A program made the position numbers and the translations under genes. DNA of 64,000 nt. Source: Dichetophora obliterata (Eukaryota > Arthropoda > Insecta > Diptera > Sciomyzidae). The stretch spans positions 77,045,560 through 77,109,559 of the forward strand of contig OY986438.1 of the NCBI GenBank assembly GCA_963920525.1, given 5' to 3'. The notes below the pieces were generated by a model, which had not been told where the DNA came from, did no database searches, and saw nothing but the letters and a program-made list of their open reading frames with translations. This document shows, piece by piece, positions 55,940 through 64,000 of the stretch; position 1 is the stretch's first letter, and every line of letters starts with the position of its first letter.

Positions 55940-56881
55940 AGCGCAATAAGGTTACCAGCTATAACTAGGTATTTTTTTATAAAAAAAACTAATTAAGAGC
56001 CGATAGTTCGGAAAAAACTGCAAAAAACTATTTATTTTAGAGGAGTTTCATTTGGTATGTATTGTAGTTGCCTAGTTTTTGTGTTATTTTAATATCAATT
56101 AAATAGTTTATAAAAAATAGTTTTTTGAAATTAATTATTAATAAATCATTAAAAGTAACTTTTGTCGTTTCAGTTTTATTCTGAGTTCATGTCTTTTACT
56201 TTATATTATTAATGTTTTTCTCTGTAAAAAAATCGGCAACGCATCATATTGTATAATGGTGCTATATAAAAATTACTTAGTAAACATACATCTTAAAAAC
56301 GAAAAATAGTTTACGCCTTTCTTTTCTACATAACCGAATGCGGCCCTGTTTGAATGTTTTTGTGTTTGTGTCAACTTCGTTGTGCTTGTAAAATACTTCA
56401 ATTCACTTCAACTACACCGCTTCCTTATATTTTACTTCTATGGTTATTGTCTTCCTGTAGAATTCAGTCCTCCTTTTTTATGATAAACTGATATTTGGCA
56501 GTCAGTAATAAATCTTTCTCATAAATTTTGACCATTCTGGCAGCATTTCGGTTCTCTGAATGAAAGATGAATGTTGAACGTTATGTTTTATTTTAATGAA
56601 ACGCAGTTATAGGCAAAAATTGTTCTTTATTTGATTAACATCAACTCAGTCCTAAAAACAATTCATTTGACAATTCCAAAAGAGCATAATAAAATATGTG
56701 TGAATACGAAACAAAAAAAAAATGCAAAACCAAATTACATGTGAATATGACTGTAAGTAAATATGAGTGCAAGTTTATATGAATGTAAGTGTAAGTAAAA
56801 GTAAATGTTAATAAAAAGAGGAACCGCTAATTTCAACACTCCCTCTCGCTATCTTTTTTAAATTTCATATAAACAATAATT
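55940..56881. other. AT-rich, nothing recognised
   Basis: A run of GTAAGTATAAGTGCAAGTT-like words at 56750-56810 is a weak simple repeat. Confidence 0.35.
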
Positions 56882-57509
56882 GGGCCTATTCTACCAGATA
56901 TGTTATTCTGTTATGAATCATATGATGCCGACCATAAAAGATCTGTTAAAATCTGCCTTTTGAACTTTTATGGTACCCTGTTACCAATCTTCGAAAACTA
57001 ACATTTATTACAATTCTGTTAACTTCTGTTATAAAACAGCTGATTGCTGTCAACAAATTAAGAAATAAATTAACGCAAGTTGAAGAAGTTATCACTTTTA
57101 ACGTATAAATTGCAAATATTTTTGCAAAATTTGCACTAAAGAAGTGCCGTGCGTTGCATTATAAACTAGCATTGCCGATTTGATTGTTTTAAAACAATGT
57201 CGGACTGGGAGGACGACCTAGAGCAGTAGCTCAAGTTTCAATAAAAGTCGTGACTGACGCAGTTATGGTGAAAGTGGAAGCAAACGTAAAGAACAGCGTG
57301 GAGGCGAGCATGTGGCGGTGGCCAAAACCACTATTTACATTTTTATAAAAGGCAGAAAAATGTATATTCTGTTGTTTTTCATAACCGATTTCATAACAAA
57401 TTTTGTCATGTAGAATACCAATTCAAGAGTTTGTAAAAGATTTTGTGACGGTTCGAAAAATCTTTTGTTATTTATAACATATTTCGTAATAGATTTCGCA
57501 GAAGAGGCC
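56882..57509 (+). mobile_element. Harbinger-like MITE candidate with vasa-like insert
   Basis: Ends GGGCCTATTCTACC and (inverted) TGGCCTCTTCTGCG are similar but imperfect. Inner words ATGTTATTCTGTTATGAA and ATATGTTATAAATAAC are roughly mirrored. AATAATT occurs just outside each end, but AT-rich chance cannot be excluded. It contains a leader-like stretch and an ATG with a vasa-like start. Confidence 0.4.
57197..57330 (+). pseudogene. Vasa-like N-terminal fragment, frame-damaged
   Basis: MSDWEDDLEQ ends at a stop after ten codons. A shifted frame continues SSSFNKSRD, a stop, RSYGESGSKRKEQRGGE. Fly vasa proteins begin with an MSDxWEDD-type acidic start followed by Gly/Arg/Ser-rich text, so this could be a captured 5' exon. 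The match is short and the DEAD-box core is absent. Confidence 0.3.
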
Positions 57510-58189
57510 AAAATAATTTAGCTTTTATAAAATCAAAGTTTCATAATTAAATTATTATGCTTCTCTACTGACATTAGTTTTCTGCTAACTGATTATCAGT
57601 AGATATGTACTGAACAAAAATTTCATTTCAATTTTTATTACAAATGTTCATGTAAATGCAAACATTTCATTTTATGTTGATATGAATATAGAATTAGAAA
57701 AAAATTTTATTGAGGCTGAAAAAGATTGTTAGGACGATGAGTGTGAATCACTGAGTTAAGACTTTGCAAAGTTTTAGAAGAATTTGCAACTTCGGGAAGT
57801 CAGCTATGTATTTAAAAATTGTCAGATATTCTGACTTAGGAAATAATTTTGTTTTGTGGTAAAGGCAATCGTGATCGAAACTTACAAATTGCTTACGACT
57901 ATTGTACAACTATTTCCCCAACTAGCATAGAATGAGAACGGTGCTCTCATCAGCGGGTTATATATGCAATAATAATCGAACAAAACTCTCCAATAAAAAA
58001 TAATACTTGTTGATCTGCTAAATGTATTACTTCAAAAATAATGAAAACGAAAAATTAAATTTGAAAAGTCTTTTCCAACCTTTATTTGCCTTAAAAACAA
58101 AAAACTTGAAGACGGTGTCCAAAAAAAAGTGTAGCATTTGTATAGTAATACCTTAAACTGTTCTGTCTATTTTTTATATTTTTTGTTCT
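57510..58189. other. AT-rich, nothing recognised
   Basis: No gene or repeat pair. Confidence 0.4.
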
Positions 58190-58193
58190 TTAA

Positions 58194-58725
58194 CCTTTTC
58201 AATGGCTAGGCTAAACTAAGAACAAAATATTTTTTTTGAGTTAATATTCCTAACATTTAGGTTCTTAAAATATGAAAACAACATACCTTTGATTATAACC
58301 TGCGCTACTTATGTTTTGCAAGCTTGTACAAAGAAAAACTTATTTTGCTCTTGGTCGGCACAAAGTCTTTTTTTTAATCCCTTAAAGGTTTTTCAAATCT
58401 TTAGATCTTTGTTTCTTAAACCTAATTAATATTGTTATCGTCAAACTTATGCAAAAAAAGATAAAAAATACAAACTTGATTTTTTTCCGGTTGATTTTTT
58501 CTTATAAAATAGGCCAAATAATTTTTTTTGCTTTTCTTCACCACAAAAACGAAAATACAACTGACTTTAAGGCCAAATATATCTCAAAACTTATTTTAAT
58601 CATGTAAGTTCATCTTTTTTTCATAGAACCAAACGATTTGATTTAAAAAATAGCTTTGCAAAATAAATACATATAAAAATTACTTTCTGGCGTATTCAAT
58701 ATATTGGGCAAATCCACTGAAAGGG
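58194..58725 (-). mobile_element. piggyBac-like MITE, copy 2 (inverted)
   Basis: Begins CCTTTTCAATGGCTAGGC and ends AAATCCACTGAAAGG, the inverse of copy 1 at 23100. TTAA lies at both outer ends (58190-58193 and 58726-58729). It is 532 bp, about 40 bp longer than copy 1, with scattered substitutions. Confidence 0.88.
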
Positions 58726-58729
58726 TTAA

Positions 58730-59217
58730 ATTAATACAATGTGCTAGTCATTAATATTAGTTATGTTTTTTGAATACAAGGTCATTCACAATTGTGTGGT
58801 ATAGTATGGTTTTTTTTGCCATAGTGGAAAATCACAAATATGAGCACCCTTTAAAATAGAATTTGTGGTTGGGAACCTCCAACTATAACTTTTTGTTACT
58901 ATGCAAATAAATTAACTATCCAATCTGATATATGGCATAAAAAGTTTAACTTGCATTTTGAGCTTCTTCCATTTTTTCAATTAGAAAATAACTGGCAGCC
59001 CATCAGTTGTTTATGGAACCTTAAAAACCACGTTCGTCAAACATATCATTGGGCTACTTAAAATTACTACACTTTTGGTTTTTAAAAATTTCATGTAAAA
59101 CAAGAAAAAATATAAAAACCAAATTGATCGCTTGCTGATTATCGCAATAAACTTGCGTTGGGGAACATTGTGCCAATCCTAGATCAGATAAAAATTTACT
59201 AAGACACATTACTGCCT
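58730..59217. other. No gene recognised
   Basis: No ORF with family match. Confidence 0.4.
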
Positions 59218-59632
59218 TACAGGTCGGTTACACAGGCCAGTGACAGTGAAAGTACGAAGGAATACGTGTACTGTTCGAATGATTCGAAAAATTTCGAACT
59301 TTCATGCTTGTAGCAAGAGGTGCTACACATTCAAGTGAAAGTTCATTCAAAAAATTTCATCGTATGCAAAGGTTCTCGCTGCTATTGCTATCAGCGTTGC
59401 TTCCTGTACGAAATCGAGGAAAACCCGAAACAAATCCACCAAAAGTTATTAAAAACAACACTGATATCCTCCTTTTTGACATACACTGGCCGCTGCTCTG
59501 AAATTTCGTTGCCAGTAGCGATGAAAGTGGCGTGAAAGTGAATCCAGTGTGAGTGTATTTGTAAAAAAAAGTGACTGTATTGAGTTCTTCGAACTACAGA
59601 GCCAGTTTACTGGCCTGTGTAGCATGCCTGTT
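59218..59632. mobile_element. MITE with TACACAGGCCAGT ends
   Basis: TACACAGGCCAGT at 59229-59241 is inverted at 59609-59621, and the bases outside (ACAGGTCGG and CATGCCTGT inverted) match partly. Two short ORFs inside are not conserved. The target duplication was not resolved. Confidence 0.6.
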
Positions 59633-59639
59633 AGTTTTT

Positions 59640-60176
59640 GAACATAGTGCCGCGAATCCGGTTTCAGTTGTTGATGTTGCTATAACCGAGCGTTTCGATG
59701 AATTCTTCGTTCGTTCAGGCAGTGGAAACAGTTTGGTGCGAATCAAGGTTCGGAACATTGGTTTTTTTTAAAAAGGTCGTGAGCGCTATTCGTGCAGTGG
59801 AAACACTGTCGTTCGCTCTGATCTGCTGGCGCTCAAACATTTTGGGCGAGTCCGGTGTTTTTTTGTGAATAGAGTAGTAGATTTGTTGAAATTGTAGTTA
59901 ATAACGTAGGAAAAAACAAAAAGGAACAAAATAAATTAAAAACTTAAGACAAAAGAACACTATTTTATTTGTGTCAAGTTTTCTTACAATTTAAGTTTTC
60001 AATATCGCAAACATTGAATTTAAGTGTTTCCACTGCACGAACGAACAAGATGGCGACTTATCAATGTTCGCTACTTATGTTCGAGCAGTGGAAACGGTTG
60101 GAGCGAATGAAGAATTCATCACTACGTTTTGTTCGCGATGTATTCTTTGTTCGTTCAGGCAGTGGAAATGCTCGTT
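59640..60176. repeat. GCAGTGGAAA-motif cluster, hAT-like MITE
   Basis: The 10-mer GCAGTGGAAA or its inverse occurs five times (about 59726, 59798, 60025, 60085 and 60157). TTCGTTCAGGCAGTGGAAA is present at two positions. Such clustered words resemble hAT subterminal repeats; the ends were not fixed. Confidence 0.5.
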
Positions 60177-60179
60177 AAT

Positions 60180-60665
60180 AGTCCGATTTCTTGAACTCCA
60201 TGCTACGTGCCATTATTACGGAAAATTATCCAGCCTGTTCTGTTTTTTTTTAGTATCAGAATCTCCAGCCCAATCAGAATTGCAATAACTGGCAAGCTTA
60301 TTCTCGGTGTTGTGTGCTGGTGAAAATGTTATGCCCGTATCACTAGTTCCTTTTAGGTATCTAAATATTCGTTTAACACCTTTTCAATGAGTTTCGCTAG
60401 AGTGTTCCATATGACGACTAATACTCCAACCGCATAAGCAATATCCGGACTCGAACAGACCATTAGATACATTACTGACCCATTAGCTTCACTGTTGAAA
60501 ACATTTGCCGCCAGTGCTAACATTTTTCGTAAAAATCATTCCAAGAGTTGTTGTAGAAGATACAGGAGAGCAATTTGTATGTTTAAGTCGATCAAGTATT
60601 CTCATAATATACCGATATATTTTTAATGCTCCTATATTTTGTGATTTCTTTCTTAGAGACTTTAC
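60180..60665 (-). pseudogene. Copia-type Pol fragment (RT end to RNase H start)
   Basis: Minus-strand text reads ISRHMEHSSETHLKGVKRIF, RYLKGTSDTGITFSPA, YCNSDWAGDSDTKKN and RTG with a stop before IIFR. This is the Ty1/Copia RT C-terminus and start of RNase H (SDWAGD box). Upstream fragments (MIFTKNVS, WVSNVSNGLFESGYCLCGW) are more decayed with stops. No LTR nearby. Confidence 0.8.

Positions 60666-64000
<3,335 letters not shown>

Overview
The window is AT-rich eukaryotic DNA and reads as a brachyceran fly genome. Evidence for a fly: short introns, jockey-type LINEs ending in AATAAATA-like tails, Ty3/Gypsy, mariner DD41D, hAT, Tc1 and piggyBac-like elements, and one exon resembling the last exon of an animal PDK1 gene. 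The exact genus cannot be read from the sequence. Nothing bacterial is present: no operons, no Shine-Dalgarno sites, no CRISPR.

Only one host coding exon is convincing (28270-28431, + strand, end of a PDK1-type PH domain, with splice acceptor and 3' UTR). No earlier exon of that gene was recognised in the 28 kb upstream, so that stretch is probably a very long last intron filled with transposable elements. Nearly everything else is mobile DNA at different ages, much of it nested.

Layout. 1-3.4 kb: 3' part of a Gypsy-type retrotransposon with an open pol and a 3' LTR. 4-6.7 kb: a tandem, inverted array of a ~580 bp family carrying a tRNA-like head, broken by a LINE tail. 6.7-7.4 kb: a second LINE relic. 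8.7-16.5 kb: a nearly complete two-ORF jockey-like LINE on the minus strand, split by a 1.7 kb hAT element (perfect 8-bp target duplication) and by a ~160 bp palindromic insert. 17.3-22.4 kb: dispersed tandem-repeat families. 22.4-24.5 kb: a mariner relic holding a piggyBac-like MITE and a Harbinger-like element side by side. 24.6-27.5 kb: another LINE relic. 28.3 kb: the PDK1 exon. 31.0-31.9 kb: a near-perfect snapback element. 32.5-33.4 kb: a deleted DD41D mariner. 33.9-35.8 kb: a broken Transib/RAG1-core-like transposase. 36.5-38.9 kb: hAT relic, a tRNA-derived SINE with clear target duplication, and a snapback MITE. 39.6-41 kb: two minisatellites. 43-46 kb: LINE ORF1 relic, small MITE, Mutator-like relic. 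47.3-50.7 kb: a 3.4 kb element with ~100 bp terminal inverted repeats, TA duplication and a spliced transposase-like gene of a family I cannot name. This is the best candidate for something undescribed, and the 38.6 kb MITE shares its ends. 52.8-54.4 kb: repeats. 55.3 kb: Tc1 relic. 56.9-57.5 kb: Harbinger-like element with a possible captured vasa-like start. 58.2 kb: second piggyBac-like MITE. 59.2-60.7 kb: MITEs and a Copia relic. 61.3-64 kb: an enormous (TTA)n array running off the window.

All identifications come from reading motifs by eye. Element boundaries supported by target duplications are firm; the others are approximate.
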